From positions 186,001 through 250,000 of the forward strand of contig NZ_FOFZ01000001.1 in the NCBI RefSeq assembly GCF_900111075.1: 64,000 bases of DNA, given 5' to 3'. Origin of the DNA: Flavobacterium frigoris. GTDB lineage: Bacteria > Bacteroidota > Bacteroidia > Flavobacteriales > Flavobacteriaceae. Below, piece after piece: positions 45,047 through 55,400 of the stretch; position 1 is the first letter of the stretch; every line of letters starts with the position of its first letter. The notes under the pieces were generated by a model. The model saw only the letters and a program-made list of their open reading frames with translations, was not told the DNA's origin and did no database searches. The translations under genes were made by a program, and so were the position numbers.

Positions 45047-47317
45047 CTAATTCAAGGTCGCTTTGTACATTCGGGCTTCATCCCAGGTAAATTTACCACT
45101 GTTTTTCTCCATTAATGCATTAAGCGATTCCTCCTTATAACCTTGGAAAGCTTGAGCTAAAGTCTGTATTTTATCCTCCGGTAAAACCTCCGTAATAGAC
45201 ACGGCTTTGGTTTGTATCAGTTGGACAAAATGCGAGTAAATAGTTTGTTTTGTAAGCACTCTGATAGTGGCAATAGCTGCAATTGAATTTTTTTCTACCC
45301 ACAACTCATAGGTTTCCTGAACGGTCGATTTTTTGGGTGCTTTCTTGGTCGCTTTTTTAGAAGTATAGCGTTGTAAGTCGGCTTCATCCTCGATCAAGGT
45401 CACATTTTCTTTCTTGAACTGGTTCTGAATCGCTTCGGTCTTTCTACTGATGTATTTCTTTATTTCGTCAGAGGTTAGTTTTTCCTTCGAAATGGGTTCT
45501 CCTGCAACGACAGTTTCAATTAAAAGCTTGGCTTTCATCAGCCGCAAAACGGCTTTGGTCTGTAATTCTCCGAGCACGATCAGTTCGTCATAATAGGCTT
45601 TGCTTTTCTTGACACGCTTCACTTCTTCCAGCTTCCAGAGGATTTCAAAAACCAGTTCGTCCATGGGTTTTAAAAAATAACCAAAAGCGGCTTGAATCCT
45701 TTCGGAAACATGGATTAAATCGACGGTCTCATTATTAAAAATTTTGTTGAGCTGCCCCATGAATTTTTTGGATGGATCCAAAAGCGAATTGATCGCTTCC
45801 ATTTGCTTGGTCGCCCAAAGCGCGTGTTTGGATTTAGACGAACTTTCTGATTTATCGCCATAACTATACTTGTGATTGCGCCATTCCTGAGCTAAATTAG
45901 CCCAGTCAAAACTGTGCATCAAATAATTATGAATAAAATTCTTGGTTTCAAAATGCAACGAATTTTTCAACAATTCTTCTGAAGCCTTGTTTAAAGAGTA
46001 ATCCATCACATCCTGATCGTTAGAAATCCCGTTCATACGCAACGGAGATAGCAAAATAAGCCCTTCTAACGAGCGCAAACGTGATAATGCAACATATGCT
46101 TGGCCCGGCATGAAAACTTGCGAAACATCGATTGCAGCTTTGTCAAAAGTCAAACCTTGGCTTTTATGCACCGTAATCGCCCATGCCAACTTGATCGGGT
46201 AATGTACAAAAGTCCCTAAAACCTCCTCCTCTATTTCTTTTGTCGCAGGATCAATTTTATAACGAATGTTTTGCCATTCGTATTTTTCGACTTCTATGGT
46301 TTTATCTTCTTCGGGAAAATGAACCAGAATTTCCTGGCTCGAAAGAGATTTTATAATTCCCATTTTCCCGTTGAAATAGTTTTTTTCGAAAGAAAGATCA
46401 TTTTTCACGAACATCACTTGTGCACCTAGTTTTAACTGCAAGCGTTCTTCTATCGGAAAGATCTTCTCGGGAAAATCACCTACTATATCTGGCTTGTAGG
46501 TTATCAACTCCCCTTTTAAATCTTCCAAAGCTTGTGCATTCATAGCATCAGCCTTGTTGTTGTGGGTCGTAAGCGTGATATACCCTTTGTTATTTTTTAA
46601 ATCAAAATCAGGTTTAACGTACTTGTTCAATGCCTGAACATCGGCAGCAGTGATTTGGTTGTTCCGTAAATTATTCAAAACCGAGATGAATTCGGTATCC
46701 GTTTGACGGTATATTTTTGATAACTCAATGTACAATGGCGGACTTTGCTGCACGGCATGCGAATGGAAAAAGAATTTCCCTTTGTAGTAGTTGCGCAGCG
46801 TACGCCATTCCTCATCGCGAATGACAGGTGGCAACTGTAATAAATCTCCTATAAATAATACTTGAACCCCACCAAAAGGAGTCGCATTCTTGCGCACCGT
46901 TTGCATCATGTAATCCATCGCATCCAGCAAATCAGCGCGAAGCATACTCACTTCGTCAATCACCAGCAATTCCATATTACGAATCACCGATTTCTTCAAT
47001 CCGCTCATTTTAAAATGCCGACGCAACGTATCCTTAGATTCAAATTTTACGGTATCTGTAAACTGAGAATCGACGCCAAAAGCGGGAATAAATCCTCCAA
47101 AAGGCAACTGAAACATGGAATGAATCGTAACACCGCCTGCGTTCAAAGCGGCAATACCCGTAGGTGCTACTACCACAGTGTTCTTGTGCGTGGTTGCGAT
47201 AATTTCCTTTAGAAGCGTAGTTTTTCCCGTACCTGCTTTTCCGGTTAGAAAAACAGAACGTTGCGTTTGGTTGATGAATTGTAAGGTGTAAGCGGCGGCT
47301 TCAGAAACGGTTTGCAT
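45047..47317 (-). CDS. PIF1/RecD2-like DNA helicase with C-terminal helix-turn-helix domain
   Basis: 756 residues. Walker A GKAGTGKTTLLKE (about residues 26-38), Walker B with LLVIDEVSMLRADLLDAMDY, and late motifs AWAITVHKSQGLTFDKAAID and YVALSRLRSLEGLILLSP place it in superfamily 1B near Pif1. The C-terminal 200 residues contain helical regions and a helix-turn-helix type ending (TIRVLTKQTIYSHFVQLIQ, GKFTWDEARMYKATL), as in Bacteroidetes homologues. Acts 5'-to-3' on DNA in repair or replication restart by family analogy. Confidence 0.88.
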   Translation of the reverse strand: MQTVSEAAAYTLQFINQTQRSVFLTGKAGTGKTTLLKEIIATTHKNTVVVAPTGIAALNAGGVTIHSMFQLPFGGFIPAFGVDSQFTDTVKFESKDTLRRHFKMSGLKKSVIRNMELLVIDEVSMLRADLLDAMDYMMQTVRKNATPFGGVQVLFIGDLLQLPPVIRDEEWRTLRNYYKGKFFFHSHAVQQSPPLYIELSKIYRQTDTEFISVLNNLRNNQITAADVQALNKYVKPDFDLKNNKGYITLTTHNNKADAMNAQALEDLKGELITYKPDIVGDFPEKIFPIEERLQLKLGAQVMFVKNDLSFEKNYFNGKMGIIKSLSSQEILVHFPEEDKTIEVEKYEWQNIRYKIDPATKEIEEEVLGTFVHYPIKLAWAITVHKSQGLTFDKAAIDVSQVFMPGQAYVALSRLRSLEGLILLSPLRMNGISNDQDVMDYSLNKASEELLKNSLHFETKNFIHNYLMHSFDWANLAQEWRNHKYSYGDKSESSSKSKHALWATKQMEAINSLLDPSKKFMGQLNKIFNNETVDLIHVSERIQAAFGYFLKPMDELVFEILWKLEEVKRVKKSKAYYDELIVLGELQTKAVLRLMKAKLLIETVVAGEPISKEKLTSDEIKKYISRKTEAIQNQFKKENVTLIEDEADLQRYTSKKATKKAPKKSTVQETYELWVEKNSIAAIATIRVLTKQTIYSHFVQLIQTKAVSITEVLPEDKIQTLAQAFQGYKEESLNALMEKNSGKFTWDEARMYKATLN

Positions 47318-47408
47318 CAGGCGTATAGATTAAAAAAAACAATTTGAAAACACAAAAGTAAGCTATTTACAAGAGTATAATAACGACAATATGAATAAGT
47401 AAATAATC

Positions 47409-47442
47409 AAAAAAAACCTCCACTCTAATACAAGAATGGAGG
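47409..47442 (-). terminator. Terminator downstream of the OmpH-family gene
   Basis: On the minus strand CCTCCATTCT pairs with AGAGTGGAGG (one wobble), followed by a run of eight T. Confidence 0.75.
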
Positions 47443-47468
47443 CTATTGAATTTTATAAAAACAGAAGT

Positions 47469-48044
47469 TTATTTCTTTTCTTCTTTTTTTTCTTCTACTT
47501 TTTCTTCTGTTTTAACAGCAGACTTGTATTTGTCGTTTAATGCTTTTACGATATCTTTTGTAATGTCGTATTTATCTTCAGCATATAAAACGGATGCTGC
47601 ATCTCCTGTACCATAGATATAAGAATATCCTTTTTCTTTACCATATGCTTTAATGAATTTTTTCACTCCGCTTACTAAAGTATCCATTTCTGCACCACTT
47701 TCTTGTTGCAATTGTTGAGATAAAGCTTGTTGAGCATAACTCAATTGTTGCTCTCTTTTTTGTAATTCAGCACCTTTTTGTTGTGCCCATGCTTGACCGT
47801 TTGCTTGTGCTTGACTTTGAAAATTAGCAGCATCTTCTTTGAAACGTTTAATCTCTGCATCTAGCTGTCTTCCTTTTTCTTCAGACTGTGCTTTGTATTT
47901 TTCAGCAAGATCTTTCGCCTCTGTATATTCTTTCATTAATACCGAAGTGTCTACATAAGCTGTTTTTACTTCTTTAACGTCTGCGGTTTTGTTGCAAGCA
48001 ACAACTGAAATAGAAATTGCGATAATTAATAATACTTTTTTCAT
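47469..48044 (-). CDS. OmpH/Skp-family periplasmic chaperone, lipoprotein type
   Basis: 191 residues. A lipoprotein signal (ISISVVACNKTA) precedes KTAYVDTSVLMKEYTEAKDL and a long coiled coil (about 35-130, glutamine-rich), then a compact end (YSYIYGTGDAASVLYAEDKY). This is the Skp/OmpH layout of a jelly-fish-shaped chaperone for outer-membrane proteins. The lysine/glutamate-rich tail (KVEEKKEEKK) is unusual but harmless. A CAAAAATA at 48076-48083 gives a -7 element on the minus strand. Confidence 0.88.
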   Translation of the reverse strand: MKKVLLIIAISISVVACNKTADVKEVKTAYVDTSVLMKEYTEAKDLAEKYKAQSEEKGRQLDAEIKRFKEDAANFQSQAQANGQAWAQQKGAELQKREQQLSYAQQALSQQLQQESGAEMDTLVSGVKKFIKAYGKEKGYSYIYGTGDAASVLYAEDKYDITKDIVKALNDKYKSAVKTEEKVEEKKEEKK

Positions 48045-48287
48045 TTTGGTTTATTTGTAATTTATGTATGTATAGCAAAAATATAAAAAAATAGAGACTA
48101 TCCTAAAAAACTTTGAAAATTGGCAAAAATTTATAGTATCAGGTTTTGTTATTAAAAAACAAAAAATTATAATTTATATCTATAAAAAATGACTTTAACA
48201 GCGCTTAAATAAGCCTCAAAACCATAATAAGCAATCCCAATACTCATTTCTTTGTAAATCTAACTTTAAATTAGCCTTAAATTCGAT

Positions 48288-49136
48288 TTAATTGTTTTTT
48301 AGAACGTAAATATGGGATGAATATTCCAAATTTTGCTTCGCTTTACTATTCGATTGCAATCCAACAAAAAAGGCTTTAACAAAATTCATTTTTCCGTATT
48401 TGTATTTTTCTGACAACAGACTCACATAAAAAGAGTCAAATTTCATAGGAAGTACTTTTTCTAATTTCATACCTTCTTTTTCGAAAAGCATTTTTATCGC
48501 TTTTTTCGAAAAATGCCAAAAATGAATTGGCACATCATAAGCTGCCCAAAATGTTCCATAATGTTTTGCATCGAAAGATTTGAAATTTGGCACTGCAACA
48601 ATTAAAGTTCCTGATGGTTTTAGCAATCGCTTTAATTCTTTGATTTGCTTATCTAAATTTGGAACATGTTCCAAAACATGCCACATCGTAATCACGTCAA
48701 AAGAATGACTTTCTAATCCCGAAGTGTCTTCAACAAAAGAAACTGCTTTTTTCAAAGCAATGGCTCGAGCTTTATCACTTGGCTCCACTCCTACTGTTTC
48801 CCAACCGTTTTCTTTGGCTACTGCTAAAAAATCTCCAGTTCCAGCCCCAATGTCTAAAATTCTACCTTTTTGAGGTTGGTGCAAATTTATTAGCTGCAAT
48901 TTATTTTTCAAAGCAATACCTTTTATAAAATGATACGCTTTTTCAAATAACGAACGTTTTCCATCCGTATGTGAAATATAATCTTCACTTTCATAATACT
49001 TACCCAAGTTTTCTAAACTGGGTTGCGGATATGTAATTAACATGTCCAGTGTTTCATCGTGGTATAAGTCAAATGTTTCTTTGGAAACAGAATGGTCTTT
49101 TACAGTAAGAAAATGCTTTTTATTTAAAATGTCCAT
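48288..49136 (-). CDS. Class I SAM-dependent methyltransferase
   Basis: 282 residues. ILDIGAGTGDFLAVAKENGW is motif I, followed by VGVEPS, and FDVITMWHVLEHVPNLDKQI is motif IV/post-I. The N-terminal extension (DLYHDETLDMLITYPQPSLE, YYESEDYISHTD) resembles O-methyltransferases of sugar or lipid pathways. Substrate unknown. Confidence 0.87.
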   Translation of the reverse strand: MDILNKKHFLTVKDHSVSKETFDLYHDETLDMLITYPQPSLENLGKYYESEDYISHTDGKRSLFEKAYHFIKGIALKNKLQLINLHQPQKGRILDIGAGTGDFLAVAKENGWETVGVEPSDKARAIALKKAVSFVEDTSGLESHSFDVITMWHVLEHVPNLDKQIKELKRLLKPSGTLIVAVPNFKSFDAKHYGTFWAAYDVPIHFWHFSKKAIKMLFEKEGMKLEKVLPMKFDSFYVSLLSEKYKYGKMNFVKAFFVGLQSNSKAKQNLEYSSHIYVLKNN

Positions 49137-49227
49137 TTTATAATTATTGGTATTTTGGTTTGTTTTTATAGCAAAACCCTAAAAATGAAATTATCACTTT
49201 TAGGGTTTGCTGCTTTTATATTTTTAC

Positions 49228-49692
49228 TTAGTACTTCCAATTTATTTTGACCGCCGATATTTTCTGATTTTCCATCCTCACTTCTTGACAAATAACAAAT
49301 CCGTTTTTGACATAAAACAACAAGGGAGATTTGTACTGCTCCTTATTTTGCTTTACATCATTTTCATGATCTACAACCCAGCCATTCAAACTATTTTTAT
49401 TCTTTTTCAATTCTTCCATCAATAACGAACCTTTACCGCTGCCTTGACTATTCTTCTCTACAAGTATTGCAAACCAATCTTCCTCATCTCTACAAAAAGT
49501 AAATGCCCAACCTTTTATTTTGTTTGCTTCGTCAGTCAGTAAATAATGTTTTGTGTTTGATAAGCTAGTTAGATACAAATCGAAACCCTCTATTGTTTCA
49601 TAACTTAATTTCTCTGGATATTCAGTATTCCAAAGTTGGCACAAAACTTCTTTCTCTTGCAATGACAAAACAACTTTCTGAACTATCCGCAT
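49228..49692 (-). CDS. GNAT-family N-acetyltransferase
   Basis: 154 residues. The acetyl-CoA binding motif is VEKNSQGSGKGSLLMEELKK (Q-x-x-G-x-G pattern), and FYVKNGFVICQEVRMENQKI is the usual C-terminal strand. Substrate unknown. Confidence 0.8.
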   Translation of the reverse strand: MRIVQKVVLSLQEKEVLCQLWNTEYPEKLSYETIEGFDLYLTSLSNTKHYLLTDEANKIKGWAFTFCRDEEDWFAILVEKNSQGSGKGSLLMEELKKNKNSLNGWVVDHENDVKQNKEQYKSPLLFYVKNGFVICQEVRMENQKISAVKINWKY

Positions 49693-49745
49693 ATGTGAAA
49701 AATATAAAAAAAAAATTTCTTAATAATATCAAGGCTTCGCGAAAT

Positions 49746-49761
49746 AGTTTCACGTGGAACA
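49746..49761. promoter_or_regulatory. parS-like site, 15 of 16 matches
   Basis: AGTTTCACGTGGAACA, which on the minus strand reads TGTTCCACGTGAAACT, one base off the ParB/Spo0J parS consensus TGTTNCACGTGAAACA. Downstream of mnmG. Confidence 0.65.
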
Positions 49762-49915
49762 TTTTTTTAGTGTTCAGTATTCAGCTACCACTAATCAGGT
49801 AGTGGGTAACATAATCACAAAAATTATTATAGAAATTTGAATACGTGTTTATCAAAAAAATTACACTTTCAGCAAAACTAAACTGCTTACTAAAAACTGA
49901 ACACTGCAAACTTTC

Positions 49916-51787
49916 TTATCTTCCCATATAAATCAACAGTACCGAAACATCACTAGGAGAAACTCCGCTGATTCTCGATGCCTGAGAAATAGTTACTGGT
50001 CGAATCTTACCCAGCTTCTGTCTCGCTTCAATAGACATAGATTTTATTTTATCGTAATCAAAGTCTTCTGGGATTTTCACATCTTCTAAACGAGTCAGTT
50101 TATCTGCATTATTTCTTTCCTTGTCGATGTAACCGGAATACTTCACTTGAATTTCCGCTTGCTCTAGAATTTCTTGATCTAAATCATTCTCTTCGATATA
50201 GGTTTTCACTTTATCAAATTTCATAATGTCGTCCATGTCAATTTGCGGACGAGAGAAAACCTTAAACAATTTATCGCCTTGAGTAATAAGCGCAGTATCC
50301 TTTGATTCTAATATTGGATTTGCTTCTGTAACACTAACACTAGTCTCTCTGAAAAATGATACCATTTTCTCCGACTCTTTCAACTTATGCTCCATACGAC
50401 GCAAACGCTTTTCAGAAGCTAAACCTATTTCGTGTGCCATCGGAGTCAATCTAAAATCAGCATTATCTTGACGCAATAACGTTCTGTACTCCGCTCTCGA
50501 TGTAAACATACGATAAGGTTCTTCTGTTCCTTTGGTAATCAAATCATCAATCAACACTCCAATATACGCTTCGTCTCTTTTTAAGATTAAAGGCGCTTTT
50601 TCGTGGACTTTTAAATGCGCATTAATTCCAGCCATCAATCCTTGAGAAGCTGCTTCTTCATAACCCGTCGTTCCATTAATCTGTCCGGCAAAATATAAAC
50701 CTTCAACCAATTTCGTTTCTAAAGTATGTTTCAACTGCGTTGGCGGAAAATAATCGTATTCGATAGCATAACCCGCCCGTAGAAATTTCACTTTTTCAAA
50801 ACCAGCCACAGATTGCATCGCCTTAAATTGAATATCTGCTGGAAGTGAAGTAGAAAAACCATTCACATAAACCTCACAGGTTTTCCAACCTTCTGGCTCG
50901 ATAAACAACTGGTGTCTTTCTTTATCAGCAAAACGATTAATTTTATCTTCAATCGACGGACAGTATCTTGGCCCTAGACTTTTTATTCTTCCGTTAAACA
51001 TTGGAGAACGATCAAAACCTTCTCTTAAAATATCATGCACTTCTAACGAAGTATAAGTCATGTGACAAGATCTTTGATGAATTAAAGGCGAGGTCAAATC
51101 AGAATAAGAAAACTTGTCTGGTTTAGCATCTCCTTTTTCTTCGTTCATTTTTGAATAATCCAAAGACCGTCCATCCACTCTTGGAGGCGTACCAGTTTTC
51201 ATCCTTCCAGCTTCAAAGCCAGCATTAATTAAATCCTCAGTAATTCCATGAGAGGCACTTTCACCCGCTCTACCTCCACCAAAATTTTTATCGCCAATAT
51301 GAATAATTCCATTCAGGAAAGTCCCATTGGTCAGCACTACAGACTTTGCTTTTATTTCGATTCCGAGTGCCGTGGTAATTCCTTTGATTTTTCCGTTTTC
51401 AATCAACAGCCCTTTCACCATCTCCTGATAGAAATCAAGATTCGGAGTTCCTTCTAACATCATTCTCCATTCCTCAGCAAATCGCATACGATCACTTTGA
51501 ACTCGTGGCGACCACATCGCAGGTCCTTTTGATTTGTTCAACATCTTGAATTGGATTGCCGTTTTGTCTGAGACAATACCGGAATATCCGCCAAGCGCAT
51601 CAATTTCGCGAACGATTTGCCCTTTCGCGATTCCTCCCATAGCGGGATTGCAAGACATCTGCGCAATGTTTTGCAGACTCATGGTCACCAATAAAGTTTT
51701 TGAACCCAAATTAGCAGCAGCAGCAGCAGCCTCAGAACCGGCATGTCCAGCACCCACAACAATCACATCATATTCTTCTTGAAACAT
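49916..51787 (-). CDS. mnmG: tRNA uridine-5-carboxymethylaminomethyl modification enzyme MnmG (GidA)
   Basis: 623 residues. YDVIVVGAGHAGSEAAAAAA is the FAD-binding motif; MSCNPAMGGIAKGQIVREID, GTPPRVDGRSLDYS and FAGQINGTTGYEEAASQGLM are GidA signatures. With MnmE it installs cmnm5 at U34 of tRNAs in an FAD- and folate-dependent reaction. gidA is often near the origin; the parS-like sites on both sides fit this. A small hairpin (CCCCGA/TCGGGG, 51805-51819) lies in its leader. Confidence 0.96.
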   Translation of the reverse strand: MFQEEYDVIVVGAGHAGSEAAAAAANLGSKTLLVTMSLQNIAQMSCNPAMGGIAKGQIVREIDALGGYSGIVSDKTAIQFKMLNKSKGPAMWSPRVQSDRMRFAEEWRMMLEGTPNLDFYQEMVKGLLIENGKIKGITTALGIEIKAKSVVLTNGTFLNGIIHIGDKNFGGGRAGESASHGITEDLINAGFEAGRMKTGTPPRVDGRSLDYSKMNEEKGDAKPDKFSYSDLTSPLIHQRSCHMTYTSLEVHDILREGFDRSPMFNGRIKSLGPRYCPSIEDKINRFADKERHQLFIEPEGWKTCEVYVNGFSTSLPADIQFKAMQSVAGFEKVKFLRAGYAIEYDYFPPTQLKHTLETKLVEGLYFAGQINGTTGYEEAASQGLMAGINAHLKVHEKAPLILKRDEAYIGVLIDDLITKGTEEPYRMFTSRAEYRTLLRQDNADFRLTPMAHEIGLASEKRLRRMEHKLKESEKMVSFFRETSVSVTEANPILESKDTALITQGDKLFKVFSRPQIDMDDIMKFDKVKTYIEENDLDQEILEQAEIQVKYSGYIDKERNNADKLTRLEDVKIPEDFDYDKIKSMSIEARQKLGKIRPVTISQASRISGVSPSDVSVLLIYMGR

Positions 51788-51917
51788 CTTATTATATGAA
51801 TTTGCCCCGATATTCGGGGGTGAGATTCCAATACAAAAATTTATCTTTTTGAAACCTCAATTTATTTTATCACTTCCTGCACCACAACTCTTATCTGATT
51901 ACCGAATCATTTAAAGT

Positions 51918-51933
51918 TGTTCCACGTGAAACA
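51918..51933. promoter_or_regulatory. parS site
   Basis: TGTTCCACGTGAAACA, an exact match to the ParB/Spo0J parS consensus. Between mnmG and ybeY. Confidence 0.8.
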
Positions 51934-51973
51934 TTTTCAAACCATCATGCCAATAGCTAATTTATTTTCCCCT

Positions 51974-51989
51974 TGTTCCACGTGAAACA
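51974..51989. promoter_or_regulatory. parS site
   Basis: A second exact TGTTCCACGTGAAACA, same orientation, 56 bp from the previous one. Confidence 0.8.
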
Positions 51990-52016
51990 AAAATCTAAAT
52001 TAGTATAATCAGCAAA

Positions 52017-52436
52017 CTATTGTTCCACGTGGAACAGCGCTAATTTTTCATTTTCTTTAGAGCGCATCAACAATTCATCATCTTCTCCTTTGTCCTTGTA
52101 TCCACAATAATGCAGGATTCCGTGAACCATCACTCTTTTAAGTTCTTCTTCAAAACCTACTTTAAAATCAGCAGCATTATCCTGAACACGCTCCACAGAA
52201 ATAAATATGTCTCCGCTAATTTCATTCCCCATCGTGTAATCAAAACTGATAATATCAGTAAGCGTATCATGACTCAAATACTCAAGATTAATTTTGTGTA
52301 AATATTCATCATCACAGAAGATGTAATTAATTTCTCCTTCTTTCTTACCTTCAGACACAATCACTGCTGAAAGCCAGTTTGCAATAGCCTCTTCATTGTC
52401 TAGGTTGTATTCGTTTTCGTAATTAAAATCGATCAT
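52017..52436 (-). CDS. ybeY: Endoribonuclease YbeY (rRNA maturation factor)
   Basis: 139 residues. The metal-binding motif appears as VMVHGILHYCGYKDKGEDDE, the Bacteroidetes form of HGxLHLxGYDH with the third histidine replaced. It processes 16S rRNA ends and helps ribosome quality control. Its ATG overlaps the stop of the DUF4175 gene (ATGA), so translation is coupled. The 3' end carries a parS-like palindrome. Confidence 0.92.
   Translation of the reverse strand: MIDFNYENEYNLDNEEAIANWLSAVIVSEGKKEGEINYIFCDDEYLHKINLEYLSHDTLTDIISFDYTMGNEISGDIFISVERVQDNAADFKVGFEEELKRVMVHGILHYCGYKDKGEDDELLMRSKENEKLALFHVEQ
52021..52036. promoter_or_regulatory. parS-like site inside the end of ybeY
   Basis: Perfect 16-bp palindrome TGTTCCACGTGGAACA, one base from consensus. 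It forms the last codons of ybeY (LFHVEQ), so the coding sequence and the site overlap. Confidence 0.7.
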
Positions 52437-55400
52437 TTTTTATTAAAATATTCTTGAACCTTGCGGTTAAAATTCGAGCGCAAAGGTAACGATTGTCTAT
52501 CTAATATCTCAATGCTATTTAAATAATCTAACAATACGTCTGGCAATGGTTTAGATTGATTATTAAACTCCCTTATATTACTCTCAGATTGACGCTTCTT
52601 TTCCTCTCCCTGCTGCTGAATAGCTGTGTTTAATTTTAACAATTCTTGCTTTACATTCAGTATCTTTTGCAATGTTTCGTTCTTAAATCCCTTATTCAAC
52701 AACTGCTTTTCTATTTGTTTCATCTGCTCCAAAACATTCTGACCGCTATCTCCCAAACCTTGTTTCTTTAGTTCGTTTTCTAATGCCTCTCGAAGTTGCT
52801 TTTGCTCTTTATATATTTCCAACAATGCTTGCGCATCTCCTTCTCCCATTCCTCCATCTTGCGAACCGTCTTTCCCTGTCTTACTACCTTCTCCAAATTT
52901 CCCGTCTTTACCACTACCTGGCTTTTGCCCCTTCTCCATTCCATCTTTCATTTTGTCCGCCAGACCTTCCTGTTTTTTAATAATATCCGGAAGCTGCATT
53001 CCCTTCCCACCTCCTGGTTTTGGTTTTCCAGAACCCATACCAGACAAAGACATTTGCGTACTATTTAAAATATCACTCAATAAATCACCCAATCTATTAG
53101 CAGACGATACTGCATACTGTTGGTGTGATAAACCTTTTGGTACTTGCGCATCTGACAAACTGACTAAAGATTTATCTATATTGTAATGTACATTCCCTAT
53201 CTCTTTAGTAATGTCCTCAGCTATTTTTGGGTTACGTAGCGACATTGAAAACAAACTATCATCTACATGTTTAAACTGTAATTTTAAATCTTGTTGTAAT
53301 TTTATGTTTTTATTGAAGGATGGAGACCCTCTTTTTAGATCTCTAAACTGTAACATCACATACTCCTGAGACAAAGAAAAAGCTAACAAATTATCTAATA
53401 TCTGACGTAACATCTTTACGTCTTCTTCCATCTGTTCTTTTTCACTACCCTCTAAACCTTCTGCCATTTTGATTGACATGGACTTCATTTTACTAGCCGC
53501 CTTCTTTTGATTTGGCTTTGCCTTTGCTTTGTTTTCTTTTTGAAGCTCCTCACTTGCTTTCTTCAAATCATCACTTATACTTTTTTCTACAACATCATCA
53601 TTAGGTAAGTCTATAGGAGATTTTAATTTTTGATTGTCTTTATCAAGGTCCTTTAATTCTTCTTGAATAGCATCAAACTCTGAGTTAATCTTCTTTTGCT
53701 TGTCGGCAGAATTTTCCTTTTCATCCTCTGCTAATTTATTCTGCTTATCGGCAAGTTTATCTAATTTATCAGCTAACTGTTCCGCCTTCTTTTCTACATA
53801 ATACTTCTTAGTTAATTCTACTAACTGCTCCAAATTCTTCACTTGATTTTTACTATTCTGTTTGAATTGTTCTAGTTTATTGAGTAACTCCTCGTTCTTA
53901 AGTTTATCGTTTAATTGCTTTAATTCCTCTAGCAATTTCTGATTCTTTTCTAAATCTTCATCTGCTTTGTCCAAACGCTTTTTTAACTCTTCTTTCAATT
54001 CATCTTTTGGAATCGTTTTCAATTGATCCAAATTGTCCTTCATTTTCTTTGCAAACTGCTTCATCATTTCATCCTGCTGCTGCTGCTGCTGAATAAAATC
54101 TTTTACATTTTGCTGGTCTTTAAATTCAAATTGGTCTTTCTCTTTACCCGACTTTTGTAACTTATCAATTTCAGATAATTGCTTATCTTGATTACTTAAT
54201 GACTTTTGAAGACTATTAATATTGTCGTTTTGCTGTTGTATTAATTCACTTTTCTTTTCTTCATCAGTCACAATACGGTTACTGAACACAGAAGATTTTG
54301 AGCTTTTATAACCATGCAACACATCATTATCAAAAACCTCAAAATAATACTCATAAGAAACTCCCTGCTGAACTGCTAATCCACCAGGAAATGAAAACAA
54401 AAACTGTTCATATCCAGATGCCTTTATTGGTATGGTTCCACGTTTAGCAACCTCTGGTTTGTTCTTTGGATAATACACGATTTGCAATTTAGACAAACCA
54501 TAATCATCACCTATTTGACCCAAAACAAAACTCCTATCTACCTTTAAACTATCCGGAGCATGGCTTGCATTGATAGATGGAAACTGATCTCTTATCACTG
54601 TAAGCTGATAATTCAATTTTTCGTGATCTTTTACATGCCTATTAGAAGTAACTATTTGGTAGTCTGAGTTTTGGGTTGCATTTTTAGACAATGAAAACGA
54701 ATTATCATCCTTATGAAACAAAAAACGAGCTTTTCCATCCAACAAAGCAATATTTTCAGTCGCTAATGAATTAATTTTCCATGTTACTTTTGTCCCCTCC
54801 GGAATTACAGCATTCCCCGTTCCTTTAACTACTTCTGAATTTCTATTCAAATACGACGGGTAACTCAAATGCATATCAAAATTAGAAATCGTAGGAACAG
54901 AAATGACCTTCAGATGATACTCATCAGAAGAAATAGCATTGCCCTCTAAGTGAAAGAATACATCCGTAACAGGTTTACTAATTTTAAATTGAAACTCTCC
55001 TGATTTGATATTCTCCATGAAATAACTTTCTCCATTAATGAAAATCATAGCATTCTCAGGAACCACATTACCAACTGTTTTAACCTTCAGCATAAAATCT
55101 TTGTTCTGCTCGCTTTGTAGATTACTATTCAGTAAAACAAATTTAAAAGGTGCTGGCGGTAAAAACGTCTCGTTAAAATGCACCACCCGATTCAGACTTT
55201 GAGAAATGACAGCATTATTTCCGGAAAGATAAAAGACGAGAAACAACAAAATGGGAGCAACTGCCAAAGGAATATACCGCTTATTAGAACTATAATTTAT
55301 GGCACTACCAAAAGGAATTGGTTGCAACGCATTTGCTTTTTGATCGATAGAAGCTAAAAGCAACTCAGAGGATTGCTCCTGTTTATCTGCATTCGATAAT

